A DNA stretch of 64,000 nt, taken from contig JAUJOF010000001.1 in the NCBI GenBank assembly GCA_030447785.1, forward strand, positions 385,368 through 449,367. Reading direction: 5' to 3'. The position numbers were made by a program, and so were the translations under genes. Below the pieces are notes generated by a model. That model made no database searches. It was not told the DNA's origin and worked only from the letters and a program-made list of their open reading frames with translations. Source of the DNA: Solirubrobacteraceae bacterium (GTDB taxonomy: Bacteria; Actinomycetota; Thermoleophilia; Solirubrobacterales; Solirubrobacteraceae). Below, piece after piece: positions 34,744 to 45,494 of the stretch (within the stretch, counting starts at the first letter, position 1; every line of letters begins with the position of its first letter).

Positions 34744-37700
34744 ATGTCGCTGCGCCCCCTCCTCGCCCATCTCGACGACACGCCCGACGGGGCCACGCTG
34801 GCCCGCGAGGGCGGGCGTGCCTTCGTCTCGGCCAGCCTGCGCCCCTACCTGATCGCGGCGCTGGTCGATGGCGTCGACTCACCCGCCTACGCCGGGCGCC
34901 CCGTGCTCGTGGTGGCCGGCGACGATCGTCAGGCACGGGATCTCGCCGCGGACCTGCGCGCCTGGCTGGCGCCCCGGCCGGTGCGCTTCTACCCCAGCCG
35001 GGGGGTCGCCTACGAGTCTCACCTGGCGCCGCCTCCCCACCTCGTCGGCCTGCGGGTCGCGGCGCTGGACGCGCTCATGCGCGACGAGCCCGAGGGCGAG
35101 GCGCCGGTGGTTGTGGTCTCCGCGGTGGCCCTCAGCGAGAAGGTGCCCGACCCGGAGCTGCGCCCGCGCTCGCTGGGCCTGGCCGTCGGCGATCTGGTCG
35201 ACCTCGACGAGCTGGCCGGCGAGCTGGTGGCCGCCGGCTACGAGCGCGTGGAGCAGGTCACCGATCGCGGCCAGTTCGCGGTGCGCGGAGGGATCGTCGA
35301 CCTCTTCGGGGCCACCGAGGACCGCGCCATCCGCGCCGAGCTGTTCGACATCGAGGTCGAGTCGCTGCGCTGGTTCTCCACCTTCACCCAGCGCTCGCTG
35401 GGCGAGGCCAGTGAGGTGGAGATCGCTCCGGCGGCCGAGCTGGCACCCCAGTACCGGGAGCTCGCGGAGATCGCGGCCGGCGACGACGAGGAGCGTACCG
35501 ACATCGCCGAGCTGCTGCCCGTCGACCGCTTTGGCTCCTTCCTGGACCTGGCCGGCGACGCCGCCGTGGTGCTGGCCTCCGAGGAGGACGTCGAGCCCGC
35601 CCTGCGCGACCACTGGCAGGACGTCTGCGCGGCCTTTCACGACACCGACGCCCACCACCTCTACGTGCCCCCCGGGGAGGTCTCCCGGGCGCTGGACGCG
35701 CGCGCCGCGGTGCGCTTGAGCGCCATCGCCGCCGACCAGCCGCTCGAGTTCCGCGCCCAGGCGGCTGACACGGCGGCGCGCTCGCTCAAGGAGGCCGAAC
35801 CCGAGCTGGAGAAGCTCGTGCGCTCGGGCTATCGCACCGTGGTCACCTGGCCGCGCAAGGGGGAGGGCGACCGCGCCGCCTACAACCTCGCGCGCGTCAA
35901 GGCCGAGTGGCTGGGCTCCGGCAATGGATCGGCGCCCGGCCCCGACCGCGTGCGCTTCGCCGCCGCCGCCCTGCGCGACGGCTTCGTGGCCGGCGGGCTG
36001 AAGCTCGCGGTCATCCCCGAGCACCGCCTGTTTCGCCGCCGGCGCGCCGAGCCGTCCGGGCCGGAGGTCGGTGGCCGCCGTCGCGGGGCGCTTCGCTCCT
36101 TCGCCGACCTGCGCACGGGCGACATCGTGGTACACGAGGACCACGGCATCGCGCGCTTCGCGGGCTTCGACACGCGTACCGTGGCGGGCACCACACGCGA
36201 CTACCTCCAGCTGCAGTTCCAGGGCGAGGACAAGGTCTACATGCCCGTCGACCAGCTGGCCAAGATCAGCCGCTACGTCGGGGCGGGGGGCGCCCACCCG
36301 CCGTTGAGCAGGCTGGGCGGCAAGAGCTGGGAGACCATGAAGGCCCGCGCGCGGCGCGCGGCGCAGGAGCTGGCCGGCGAGCTGCTCAACCTCTACGCCG
36401 AGCGCAAACGGCGCGCCGGCACCGCCTTCGAGCCCGACGGCGACTGGCAGCGCGACTTCGAGGGGCGCTTTCCCTACACCGAGACGCCCGACCAGGCGGA
36501 GGCCATCGAGCTGGTCAAAGCCGACATGGAGACCCCCCGGCCCATGGACCGCCTGATCTGCGGCGACGTGGGCTACGGGAAGACGGAGGTCGCCCTGCGC
36601 GCGACCTTCAAGGCGGTGGCCGAGGGCAGGCAGGTGCTGATGCTGGTGCCCACCACGATCCTGGCCCAGCAGCACTTCGGCACCTTCTCCGAGCGCCTGG
36701 CCGACTGGCCCATTCGCGTCGAGCACGTCAGCCGCTTCCGCTCGGTCGCCCAGCAGCGGGCGGCCGTGGAGGCCTTCGCCTCCGGGGCCGCCGACATCCT
36801 CGTGGGCACCCACCGCCTGCTCTCGCGCGACGTGCGCGCCAAGGAGCTGGGGTTGATCATCGTCGACGAGGAACAGCGCTTCGGGGTCAAGCAGAAGGAG
36901 CTGCTGCGCCAGCTCAAGCTCAAGGTGGACGTGATCTCCATGAGTGCCACGCCGATCCCTCGCACCCTGCAGATGTCGCTGGCCGGCGTGCGTGACATCT
37001 CGGTCATCGAGACGCCGCCGGAGGGCCGCCGACCGGTCAAGACCTACGTGGGCGAGTACGACGAGGAGCTCGTCCGCCAGGCGCTCGAGCGCGAGCACCG
37101 CCGCGGGGGCCAGGCCTTCTTCCTGCACAACCGCGTGGAGACCATCGACGAGACGGCCGAGCGCCTGCGGGGGCTCCTCCCCGACCTGCGCTTCGAGGTG
37201 GCCCACGGCCAGCTCGACGAGCAGGAGCTCGAGGCGCGCATGCTGGCCTTCCTGCGCGGCGAGGCCGACGTCCTGGTGGCCACGAGCATCATCGAGTCGG
37301 GCATCGACATCCCCTCGGCCAACACGCTGATCGTCGACAGCGCCGACCGCTTCGGCCTGGCCCAGCTCTACCAGATCCGCGGACGGGTGGGCCGCTCGCG
37401 TGACCGCGGCTACGCCTACCTGCTCTATCCCAGCGCCGCGACGCTCACCCCCGAGGCCGCCCAGCGCCTGAGTGCCTTGAGCGACTACACCGAGCTGGGC
37501 GCGGGCTTCAGGATCGCCATGCGCGACCTCGAGCTGCGCGGGGCGGGCTCGCTGCTGGGCGACGAGCAGTCCGGCCACGTGGCCGCGCTGGGCTTCGAGC
37601 TGTACCTGCAGATGCTCGACGAGGCCGTGCGTTCGCGCTCAGGGGAGGGCGAGGCCCAAGCCGACGCGCCCGAGCCCGTGCGCTTGGACGTCAACGTCGA

Positions 37701-38115
37701 CGCCTACGTGCCCGCCGAGTACATCCCCTACGAGCAGGCCAAGATCGACGTGCACCGGCGCATCGCGGGGGCGGTCGAGGTGGCCGAGTTGGGGCTGCTG
37801 CGCGAGGAGCTCGAGGACCGCTTCGGGTCCGTGCCCGATCCCCTGAGCAACCTGCTCGACCTCCAGCAGGCGCGCATCAAGTTCGGCCAGGCGGGCGCGC
37901 AGGCCGTCACGTTCCGCCAGGGGCGCCTGGCCGTGACGCCGATCGAGCTGGATTCCCGGCGGGCCAGGGCGCTGCGCGAGCGCATCCCCGGCGCGCTCTA
38001 CGAGTCGGGGCGCAGCCAGTTCTCGGTACGGGTGCCCGACGACCCCCAGCAGCGCTTCCCGGCGGTGGTACAGGCGGCCGACGCGCTGCTGGCCACGACC
38101 CGCGAGGCGGCCTGA
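34744..38115 (+). CDS. mfd: Transcription-repair coupling factor Mfd
   Basis: The 1123-residue protein removes stalled RNA polymerase and recruits UvrA. Domains in order: UvrB-like N-terminus (PVRFYPSRGVAYESHLAPPP, RGGIVDLFG); RNA-polymerase-interacting domain (GDIVVHEDHGIARFAGFDT, VYMPVDQLAKISRYVG); RecG-like motor with Walker A CGDVGYGKTEVALRATF (about residue 605), DEEQRFGVKQKE and MSATPIPRTLQMSL; helicase motifs VATSIIESGIDIPSANTLIV and QIRGRVGRSRDRGYAYLLYP; and the C-terminal TRCF domain. The full length is intact. TAGACT lies 16 bases before ATG 34744. Confidence 0.97.
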   Translation: MSLRPLLAHLDDTPDGATLAREGGRAFVSASLRPYLIAALVDGVDSPAYAGRPVLVVAGDDRQARDLAADLRAWLAPRPVRFYPSRGVAYESHLAPPPHLVGLRVAALDALMRDEPEGEAPVVVVSAVALSEKVPDPELRPRSLGLAVGDLVDLDELAGELVAAGYERVEQVTDRGQFAVRGGIVDLFGATEDRAIRAELFDIEVESLRWFSTFTQRSLGEASEVEIAPAAELAPQYRELAEIAAGDDEERTDIAELLPVDRFGSFLDLAGDAAVVLASEEDVEPALRDHWQDVCAAFHDTDAHHLYVPPGEVSRALDARAAVRLSAIAADQPLEFRAQAADTAARSLKEAEPELEKLVRSGYRTVVTWPRKGEGDRAAYNLARVKAEWLGSGNGSAPGPDRVRFAAAALRDGFVAGGLKLAVIPEHRLFRRRRAEPSGPEVGGRRRGALRSFADLRTGDIVVHEDHGIARFAGFDTRTVAGTTRDYLQLQFQGEDKVYMPVDQLAKISRYVGAGGAHPPLSRLGGKSWETMKARARRAAQELAGELLNLYAERKRRAGTAFEPDGDWQRDFEGRFPYTETPDQAEAIELVKADMETPRPMDRLICGDVGYGKTEVALRATFKAVAEGRQVLMLVPTTILAQQHFGTFSERLADWPIRVEHVSRFRSVAQQRAAVEAFASGAADILVGTHRLLSRDVRAKELGLIIVDEEQRFGVKQKELLRQLKLKVDVISMSATPIPRTLQMSLAGVRDISVIETPPEGRRPVKTYVGEYDEELVRQALEREHRRGGQAFFLHNRVETIDETAERLRGLLPDLRFEVAHGQLDEQELEARMLAFLRGEADVLVATSIIESGIDIPSANTLIVDSADRFGLAQLYQIRGRVGRSRDRGYAYLLYPSAATLTPEAAQRLSALSDYTELGAGFRIAMRDLELRGAGSLLGDEQSGHVAALGFELYLQMLDEAVRSRSGEGEAQADAPEPVRLDVNVDAYVPAEYIPYEQAKIDVHRRIAGAVEVAELGLLREELEDRFGSVPDPLSNLLDLQQARIKFGQAGAQAVTFRQGRLAVTPIELDSRRARALRERIPGALYESGRSQFSVRVPDDPQQRFPAVVQAADALLATTREAA

Positions 38116-38177
38116 CGGCCCTCGCGCCGCGTGTTAGGGCATGTTGAAGCACCCCATGGCGCGCGGGGGTGGTCGTC

Positions 38178-38183
38178 TACCCT
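38178..38183 (+). promoter_or_regulatory. -10-like hexamer of the PpiC-type foldase gene
   Basis: TACCCT lies 10 bases before ATG 38194. Confidence 0.45.
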
Positions 38184-38193
38184 CGCGTCACCC

Positions 38194-39639
38194 ATGAACG
38201 GATTTCGCGCGCTCCTACCCGCCTGCGCCGTCGCGCTCACGGCTCTCGCCCTGTCGGCCTGTGGCAACGCCATCCCCGGCAACGCCGTGGCCACCGTCGA
38301 GGACGAGGGGCCGATCACCAAGCAGCGCTTCGACAAGTGGATGCGGATCGCCGCGGCCTCGTTGCGTCCTCCGGCCCCCGAGGGCCAGAAGCAGCCGCCC
38401 GTGGTGGTGCCCACCCCGCCCGACTTCACCGACTGCGTGCGCCAGCTGCGCGGGCAGGCGCCCACGCCCCAGGGCCAGCGCCCCACGCCCGACGATCAGC
38501 TGCGCCAGCAGTGCCGGCAACAATACGACGCGCTGCGCGACGAGGTGATGCAGTTCCTGCTGTCCGCCCAGTGGATCGAGGGCGAGGCCCAGGAGCAGGG
38601 CGTGCAGGTCTCCCAGCGGGAGATCGACCAGCAGTTCGCCCAGGAGCGCGACGCCTCCTTCCAGGCCGAGAAGGACTACCGCCAGTTCCTGCGCGACTTC
38701 GGCTACTCCGAGGAGGACCTCAAGTTCCGGGTGCGCCTCACGGTCCTCCAGCAGAAGATCGTCGAGAAGCTCACGAAGGGCAACGAGGTCACCAACGAGC
38801 AGATCCGCCAGTACTACCAGCGCAACCGCCGGCAGTTCTCCCAGCCCGAGCGCCGCGACCTGCGTGTCGTGCTCACCGAGGAGCGCAGCGAGGCCCAGGA
38901 GGCCAAGCAGGCGCTCCAGGACGGCGAGTCGTTCAGCTCGGTGGCCAAGGAATACTCCATCGATCCGGCCACCAAGGGCGAGGGCGGCGTGCTGCTGGCC
39001 CAGGCGCGCGAGAGCCTGGAGCAGAGCCTGGGGGAGGCGGTGTTCAGCGCCCAGGAGGGCGAGCTGAGCGGCCCCGTGGAGACCCAGTTCGGCTGGTACG
39101 TCTTCAAGGTCCAGCGGGTGATCCCGGCCGAGCAGCAGCCCGTCGAGCAGGCCGCCGACAGCATCCGCCAGCTGCTCACCCAGCGGCGCAGCCAGGAGAC
39201 CCTCCAGCGCTTCGTCGAGGAGTACATGAAGCGCTGGAAGGAGCGCACCAACTGCCGCGAGGGCTTCGTCGTCCAGAGTTGCTCCGGCGCGCCGGAGGAG
39301 CCCGAGGGCGGGCAGGCCCCGCCGGGTGCGGCCCCCGACGGCCAGCCCCAGCCCGTCCCGCCCGGGGGCGGCGCCCCGCAGCAGGTGCCGCCGGGCGGCG
39401 GCGCAGCGCCCCAGCAGGTGCCCGTGCCTCCGCAGGGTGGGCCGCCGGGCGGCGGCGCAGCGCCCCAGCCGGTGCCCGTCCCGCCGCAACAGGCGGCGCC
39501 CGGCGGGGAGAGCCCCGCCCGGCGGGTAGAAGGCCCCTGGACGCCGGACGCTCCAGCGGCCGCCGGAGACCCTCGGGGATCGCCTCCGGCGGGCCATCGA
39601 CCAACGGCTTCGCCGTCGGTGCCCGCCGCCTCCGCTTAG
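38194..39639 (+). CDS. Lipoprotein peptidyl-prolyl isomerase / foldase (SurA/PrsA-like)
   Basis: The 481-residue protein has a lipoprotein signal (TALALSACG, Cys22). A helical chaperone part (about residues 30-220, REIDQQFAQERDASFQAEKD, FLRDFGYSEEDLKFRVRLTV) is followed by a parvulin-type rotamase domain (about 225-320: ERRDLRVVLTEERSEAQEAK, SFSSVAKEYSIDPATKGEGG, FGWYVFKVQRV). From about 350 it is Pro/Gly/Gln-rich with repeated PPGGGAPQQVP units. It helps exported proteins fold outside the membrane. The stop overlaps the hexamer before mazG. The last 50 residues may be mistranslated. Confidence 0.88.
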   Translation: MNGFRALLPACAVALTALALSACGNAIPGNAVATVEDEGPITKQRFDKWMRIAAASLRPPAPEGQKQPPVVVPTPPDFTDCVRQLRGQAPTPQGQRPTPDDQLRQQCRQQYDALRDEVMQFLLSAQWIEGEAQEQGVQVSQREIDQQFAQERDASFQAEKDYRQFLRDFGYSEEDLKFRVRLTVLQQKIVEKLTKGNEVTNEQIRQYYQRNRRQFSQPERRDLRVVLTEERSEAQEAKQALQDGESFSSVAKEYSIDPATKGEGGVLLAQARESLEQSLGEAVFSAQEGELSGPVETQFGWYVFKVQRVIPAEQQPVEQAADSIRQLLTQRRSQETLQRFVEEYMKRWKERTNCREGFVVQSCSGAPEEPEGGQAPPGAAPDGQPQPVPPGGGAPQQVPPGGGAAPQQVPVPPQGGPPGGGAAPQPVPVPPQQAAPGGESPARRVEGPWTPDAPAAAGDPRGSPPAGHRPTASPSVPAASA

Positions 39640-39642
39640 GAT
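39637..39642 (+). promoter_or_regulatory. -10-like hexamer of mazG
   Basis: TAGGAT includes the stop codon of the foldase gene and lies 8 bases before GTG 39651. Confidence 0.4.
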
Positions 39643-39650
39643 GGGTCGCC

Positions 39651-41776
<2,126 letters not shown>

Positions 41777-41841
41777 GGCAACCGCTCGCCCATGCGTCCA
41801 CGCGGGGAGGGGAGCTCCTCGGCGCGGCGAACTGCGCCCCG

Positions 41842-42144
41842 ATGGCCCCTTCTCCCCGCGTGCGCTGGGACCGCGTCGGCCGCTTGGCGCTGCTGTTCGT
41901 CCTCGCGCTGCTGCTCTATCTGTACATCGGACCCCTGTCCTCGCTGGCCACCACCTGGCACGCCTCCAAGGAGCGCCAGACGCGGGTGGCCGAGCTCGAG
42001 GAAGTCCAGGCACGCCTGCGGGCCCGCCGCGACGAGCTGCGCGACCCCCGCGCGCTGGAGCGCGAGGCGCGCGAGCTGGGCATGGTCCGCCCGGGAGAGC
42101 GCTCCTATGTCGTGGAGGGCCTCCCCGGCGCGGGCGAGCGCTAG
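41842..42144 (+). CDS. FtsB/DivIC-type septum protein
   Basis: The 100-residue protein has a short basic cytoplasmic start, one membrane helix (LALLFVLALLLYLYIGPLSS) and an extracellular coiled coil (KERQTRVAELEEVQARLRAR), ending in the DivIC-like sequence DPRALEREARELGMVRPGER. FtsB/DivIC with FtsL and FtsQ/DivIB regulates septal peptidoglycan synthesis. A position directly after eno is typical for this gene in actinobacteria. ATG 41842 is preceded by a short spacer without a clear ribosome site. Confidence 0.9.
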   Translation: MAPSPRVRWDRVGRLALLFVLALLLYLYIGPLSSLATTWHASKERQTRVAELEEVQARLRARRDELRDPRALEREARELGMVRPGERSYVVEGLPGAGER

Positions 42145-42152
42145 CGGCGTAG

Positions 42153-42181
42153 GGGTGCCGGAGGCGGCCGAAATGGCCGCC
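42153..42181 (+). terminator. Repeat-borne hairpin after the FtsB-like gene
   Basis: GGGTGCCGGAGGCGGCC (shared with 32345-32361) continues into the stem GGCGGCC-GAAAT-GGCCGCC (42163-42181). There is no T run, but the position, 18 bases after the stop of the eno operon, suggests a terminator or RNA-stabilising hairpin. Confidence 0.55.
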
Positions 42182-42203
42182 GGAGGTGGGCCCCCCGGGG
42201 CGT

Positions 42204-42209
42204 TACCCT
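42204..42209 (+). promoter_or_regulatory. -10-like hexamer of the 42218 gene
   Basis: TACCCT lies 8 bases before ATG 42218. Confidence 0.4.
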
Positions 42210-42217
42210 CGCCCGCG

Positions 42218-42544
42218 ATGGCGGGCTTCGAGACGGCGCTGCAGCAGTGGCGGGAGGGGGAGCGGCGCGCCGCCGGGGCCAGCCCCGAGGAGCGCCACGC
42301 CGTCGAGCTGGTCATCGACCGCGTCGTCGCCCAGCTGCGTCGCAAGCTGGGCGGCGCGTTCACCGTCGACGAGCTGGTCGCCCTCTACGAGCGCGAGGGC
42401 ACGGGCTGGACGCTGGACATCGCCGTCCGGGCCGCTCCCGACCAGCCGCGCGCCTGGGACGGGCGCACCGTCGGCGACGCGGCCTTCCACCGCTACCTGC
42501 GCGAGGCCGTGGACTACGCGGGCGGCCGCCGGCTGTCGGCCTAG
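42218..42544 (+). CDS. Conserved-looking small helical protein
   Basis: The 108-residue soluble protein starts MAGFETALQQWREGERRAAG, with LVIDRVVAQLRRKLGGAFTV and DELVALYEREGTGWTLDIAV. It is mostly alpha-helical, with several Trp and no Cys. I recognise no named domain. Codon use is like its neighbours, supporting a real gene. It ends convergent with the GNAT gene, the two stops overlapping by 4 bases. Confidence 0.7.
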   Translation: MAGFETALQQWREGERRAAGASPEERHAVELVIDRVVAQLRRKLGGAFTVDELVALYEREGTGWTLDIAVRAAPDQPRAWDGRTVGDAAFHRYLREAVDYAGGRRLSA

Positions 42545-43332
42545 GTCGCCGCCGGGCGGCGGTCGAAGATGCGCAGCCGCCCGACCGGGTCGAAGCCCAG
42601 GCGGGCGTAGAGTTCCTTGGGCCAGTCCTGGTCGTCGGCCACGATGAACAGCAGCTCGGGCTCGAGCGCCTGCGCGGCGAGCAGCGCCGCGGTGACCACC
42701 GCGCGCCCGTGACCACGCCCGCGCGCCGCGGAAAGCACCACCACGTCTTCGATCTGCGCCACGCCGTGGCGGTGCCACAGCTTGCAGTAGGCGATCACGC
42801 GCCCGTCGCCCGCGCCGTCGCGCACGAAGAAGCAGCGTTCGCTGCCTGCCGCCGCCGAGAAACGGCGGTGGTGCTCGAGCAGCTGGCGGCGGGGCTCAGC
42901 CTGGTGGCCCCACCGCTGCCCGCAGACGTACGCCTCCACCGCCGGCAGGATGTCGCCCAGCGTTCCCTCGCCCACCGCCTCCACGCCGGCCACGCGGTCG
43001 GGCGGGCGGCGGTGGGCCATGACGACCTCGGTCTCATAAACCCAGCCGGCGCGGGCGAAGGAGCGGGTGAGCTCCCGCCAGGCAGACTCGTCGTCGACGA
43101 TCAAACGGCGATGGGCGAGCCCGGCGAGCACCCGGTCGGTCTCCGCCATCGCCGTCTCGGCGTCCAGCGCGTCGCCCGGGGCCCACAGCAGGTTCTGGTC
43201 ATAGACCAGCGGGAGGGCGGGCTGCAGGTAGGCCCGGCCCCAACCGAGATCCTCCACGCGCGCCGCGACGGCGGCTTGTCCCTCCCGCTCGAAGGCCAGC
43301 GCGCGGGCGTAGTCAGTCGTCGTCGCCGGCAC
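42541..43332 (-). CDS. GNAT family acetyltransferase
   Basis: The protein has 263 residues from GTG 43332. The C-terminal half carries the acetyl-CoA-binding pattern EDVVVLSAARGRGHGRAVVT (about residues 193-212, R-G-x-G-x-A loop) and the following LLFIVADDQDWPKELYARLG FDPVGR, with the conserved Y-A-R-L-G-F. The N-terminal half is a second, degenerate GNAT-like fold. The substrate is unknown. The start overlaps the end of the upstream gene by 20 bases, suggesting coupling. Confidence 0.85.
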   Translation of the reverse strand: MPATTTDYARALAFEREGQAAVAARVEDLGWGRAYLQPALPLVYDQNLLWAPGDALDAETAMAETDRVLAGLAHRRLIVDDESAWRELTRSFARAGWVYETEVVMAHRRPPDRVAGVEAVGEGTLGDILPAVEAYVCGQRWGHQAEPRRQLLEHHRRFSAAAGSERCFFVRDGAGDGRVIAYCKLWHRHGVAQIEDVVVLSAARGRGHGRAVVTAALLAAQALEPELLFIVADDQDWPKELYARLGFDPVGRLRIFDRRPAAT

Positions 43333-43888
43333 TGGCCCGGCGGATGACGATCCGGTCCTCCTCGACGGTGACCTCGACCGGACGGTGACCCGCCCAGTGC
43401 TCGGCGTAGGTGGGGTCGTCGGCCACGGCGGGATCGAGCCACAGACCGTACCCCTCCTCGCCGTGGTCGAAGGTGCCCTCCAGGGGGCCGGCGGCCGCGC
43501 GGCGCCCGCGTCCGCGACCGCCGCGGCGCCCGCGCCGGCGCGGGCGCTCCTCGCCGTCCTCGGAATCGGGGTCGGCGTCGGCGTCGCGGTCGGCGGCGAG
43601 AGCCTCCTCCTCCTCCTCCTCCTCCTTGCGGCGCCTGGCCTCGGCCTGTTCGAGCTCGACCGCGATCGCGGCGTCGTCCTCGGCGCGCAGGTCGATCTCG
43701 TCGTCGAAGTCGGTCATGCGGGGCGTGGAGCCGGCGTCGCCCTCCGGCTCCAGGTCGTTCTCGCGCTTGAAGGCCTCGATCTGCTGGACGGTCACCTCGA
43801 GCTGGTGGGCGATCCAGGCGTCGGTGCGCCCTTGGGTGACCCAGGTGCGGATCTGGTTGAACTGCGGGCGTAGGGAGCGTCGTGCCAT
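43313..43888 (-). CDS. Charged protein with N-terminal HTH-like segment
   Basis: The protein has about 191 residues from ATG 43888. The N-terminus RRSLRPQFNQIRTWVTQGRT and DAWIAHQLEVTVQQIEAFKR looks like a HTH. The centre is acidic with a Glu run coded by a trinucleotide repeat (near 43608-43630), followed by an Arg/Gly-rich RGG-like stretch (RRRGRRGGRGRGRR), which often binds RNA. The C-terminus is a compact domain (EEGYGLWLDPAVADDPTYAE). A DNA- or RNA-binding role is an inference. A palindrome sits 11 bases upstream of the start. Confidence 0.7.
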   Translation of the reverse strand: MARRSLRPQFNQIRTWVTQGRTDAWIAHQLEVTVQQIEAFKRENDLEPEGDAGSTPRMTDFDDEIDLRAEDDAAIAVELEQAEARRRKEEEEEEEALAADRDADADPDSEDGEERPRRRGRRGGRGRGRRAAAGPLEGTFDHGEEGYGLWLDPAVADDPTYAEHWAGHRPVEVTVEEDRIVIRRASAGDDD

Positions 43889-43898
43889 AGGGGGGTGC

Positions 43899-43915
43899 AA
43901 CCTATCTCATAGGTT
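43899..43915. promoter_or_regulatory. Palindrome AACCTAT-CTC-ATAGGTT
   Basis: A perfect 7+3+7 inverted repeat, AT-rich in a GC-rich setting, lies 11 bases before the minus-strand ATG 43888 and about 95 bases before csrA. It could be an operator for either gene or contain the -10 region of the minus-strand gene. Confidence 0.5.
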
Positions 43916-44010
43916 CGTCCGACCCGCCGCGTCCGGACGTTTGCCATCGGTTGCTCCGGGGCACGCGCTGTGCGAAGGTCCGTATCCGCCCAACAAGGAG
44001 GTTGAGCACA

Positions 44011-44322
44011 TTGCTCGTCCTGACACGCAAGTCCAACCAGAGCATCATGATCGGCGATGACATCGAGATCACCGTACTGTCGGTCATGGGCGAGAAGGTC
44101 CGCATCGGGATCCAGGCGCCGCGCGAGGTTCCGGTCTTCCGCAAGGAGGTCTACCTGGAGATCCAGGAGGAGCGAGACGCGGACCCTCTCGAGGCCGCCC
44201 CGGCTCGCCAGCAGCGCGCCGGGCGCGGCCCGTCGAGTGAGGAGGTCCGCGGTCCTGCGACCGACGGCGCGTCGGCTCGTGCCGAGGTCGACGAGGCCCT
44301 GCGCCGCCTGCGCGCTCCGTAG
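44011..44322 (+). CDS. csrA: Translational regulator CsrA with extended C-terminus
   Basis: TTG 44011 is chosen because AAGGAGGT lies at 43995-44002 and the protein then begins exactly as CsrA does: [20 protein letters not shown]. The RNA-binding dimer core continues [20 protein letters not shown] and [13 protein letters not shown], with the key Arg in APREVPVFR. CsrA binds GGA sites in mRNA leaders. The core is about 55 residues; a further 48-residue charged tail makes it longer than usual. No flagellar genes are near, although csrA often travels with them. Confidence 0.93.
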   Translation: MLVLTRKSNQSIMIGDDIEITVLSVMGEKVRIGIQAPREVPVFRKEVYLEIQEERDADPLEAAPARQQRAGRGPSSEEVRGPATDGASARAEVDEALRRLRAP

Positions 44323-44328
44323 GAGCGT

Positions 44329-44568
44329 TCAGCCCATCACCCACAGCAGCGCCTGGAACATCAGCACCGTGACCAGCACGGCGGTGCCCAGCAGCGCTGC
44401 CGTGAGCGCCACGAAACGCAGGGTGCTGCGTTGTTGCTCGCGCATCCTGGCGCGCTCGCGGGAGCGCTTGGCCGCCTCCCGACGCAGCGCGTCGCGGCGT
44501 GCCTCGTCCTGACGCTGCTCCTCGACGAAGTCCTGCTCGAAGGAGGCGATGCTCTGGCGCATTCGCAT
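44329..44568 (-). CDS. Small membrane protein with coiled-coil N-terminus
   Basis: The 79-residue protein has a highly charged helical N-terminus (EEQRQDEARRDALRREAAKR, about residues 16-35) and one C-terminal membrane helix (VALTAALLGTAVLVTVLMFQ). It is tail-anchored in shape. No family is recognised. It is convergent with csrA (6-base gap) and next to the rhomboid-like gene. Confidence 0.65.
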   Translation of the reverse strand: MRMRQSIASFEQDFVEEQRQDEARRDALRREAAKRSRERARMREQQRSTLRFVALTAALLGTAVLVTVLMFQALLWVMG

Positions 44569-44616
44569 GCGCGCCGTAGTTTACCGTCGAGTTATGCCCA
44601 CTGGCTGTGAGCCCAC

Positions 44617-45417
44617 TCAGCGCGGGCGCAGCGCGCCGAGCACCAGCCCGGCGAGCATCCCGACCAGGCCTCCCACCGCGGTGGCCACCGGGCTGGCGAA
44701 GTCGACCACCACGGCCAGCACCACGAGCATGGCGGCCAGCACGCCGGTGCCCAGCAGGTCGGCCTCGTCCTCCCCGCCGTCGCGCCGGCGTGCGCGCACC
44801 ACGGGCAGAGCCCAGGCGGCCAGCAGGGCCAGCGCGCCGCCTCCGCCGCCCAGCGTCAGCCCGGCGCCCAGCGCCGAGGCCGCGGCGTTGCCGGCCATGC
44901 CCGCGACGAAGAAGAGCACCAGCACCAGCAGGGAGCCGTGGCGGCGCTCGAGCAGCCAGCCGAAGACGGCCACCGCCAGCAGCGTGGTGAACTGGGCCAC
45001 GACGCTGCTGTAGGTGAACAGCGAGGTGACCAGACGCCAGCCCTCGCCGGAGACCCCCAGGTCGGTCAGCGGCGTGAGGCCGAGCGTCTGGGCCAGCAGG
45101 ATCTCCGCCTGGAACAGCACGAGGAACACCAGGCCGGCGATGACCAGGGCGATGGTGGCCAGCGGACGCGCGGTCTCGTCGCCACGGATTCCGGGGATCT
45201 CCCCTGCCCGCAGCCGGCTCAGGCGCGGGGAGTCGCGCTGTCGGCGCCGGCGGCGCAGGCGCGGCTGGCGAATCTTGGCCGGCCCGTCGGCCCCGCGCTC
45301 GATCTTGGGAGCGCGCTTGCGCAGCCGCTTGCCGCAGTACGGGCACTCGGTGACGTAGGGGCTGACCTCCGAACCACAGCTCTTGCAGATCACGAAGAGG
45401 TCCGGACGGCTTGACAC
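44617..45417 (-). CDS. Zinc-ribbon rhomboid-like membrane protein without catalytic residues
   Basis: The protein has about 266 residues from GTG 45417. The N-terminus has a zinc ribbon (VICKSCGSEVSPYVTECPYC, about residues 9-28), then a very basic linker and six membrane helices. The layout and WRLVTSLFTYSSVVAQFTTL match the rhomboid family. The GxSG catalytic loop is replaced by GGGGGALALL, and the C-terminal His is absent (ATAVGGLVGMLAGLVLG). It is therefore probably a proteolytically inactive rhomboid-like protein that binds rather than cuts membrane clients. Confidence 0.78.
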   Translation of the reverse strand: MSSRPDLFVICKSCGSEVSPYVTECPYCGKRLRKRAPKIERGADGPAKIRQPRLRRRRRQRDSPRLSRLRAGEIPGIRGDETARPLATIALVIAGLVFLVLFQAEILLAQTLGLTPLTDLGVSGEGWRLVTSLFTYSSVVAQFTTLLAVAVFGWLLERRHGSLLVLVLFFVAGMAGNAAASALGAGLTLGGGGGALALLAAWALPVVRARRRDGGEDEADLLGTGVLAAMLVVLAVVVDFASPVATAVGGLVGMLAGLVLGALRPR

Positions 45418-45494
45418 CCGCACGATTCTAGTCGGCGGAGAAGGCTCCCAAGCCGCTGGGCGCACCCACCTCCCACGGCTCGCTTGCTTCGCCC

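Noticed and set aside
34879..37578. An 899-codon open frame on the minus strand opposite mfd
   Set aside because: It is the antisense shadow of a fully conserved mfd gene, caused by high third-position GC. The translation has no recognisable domain.
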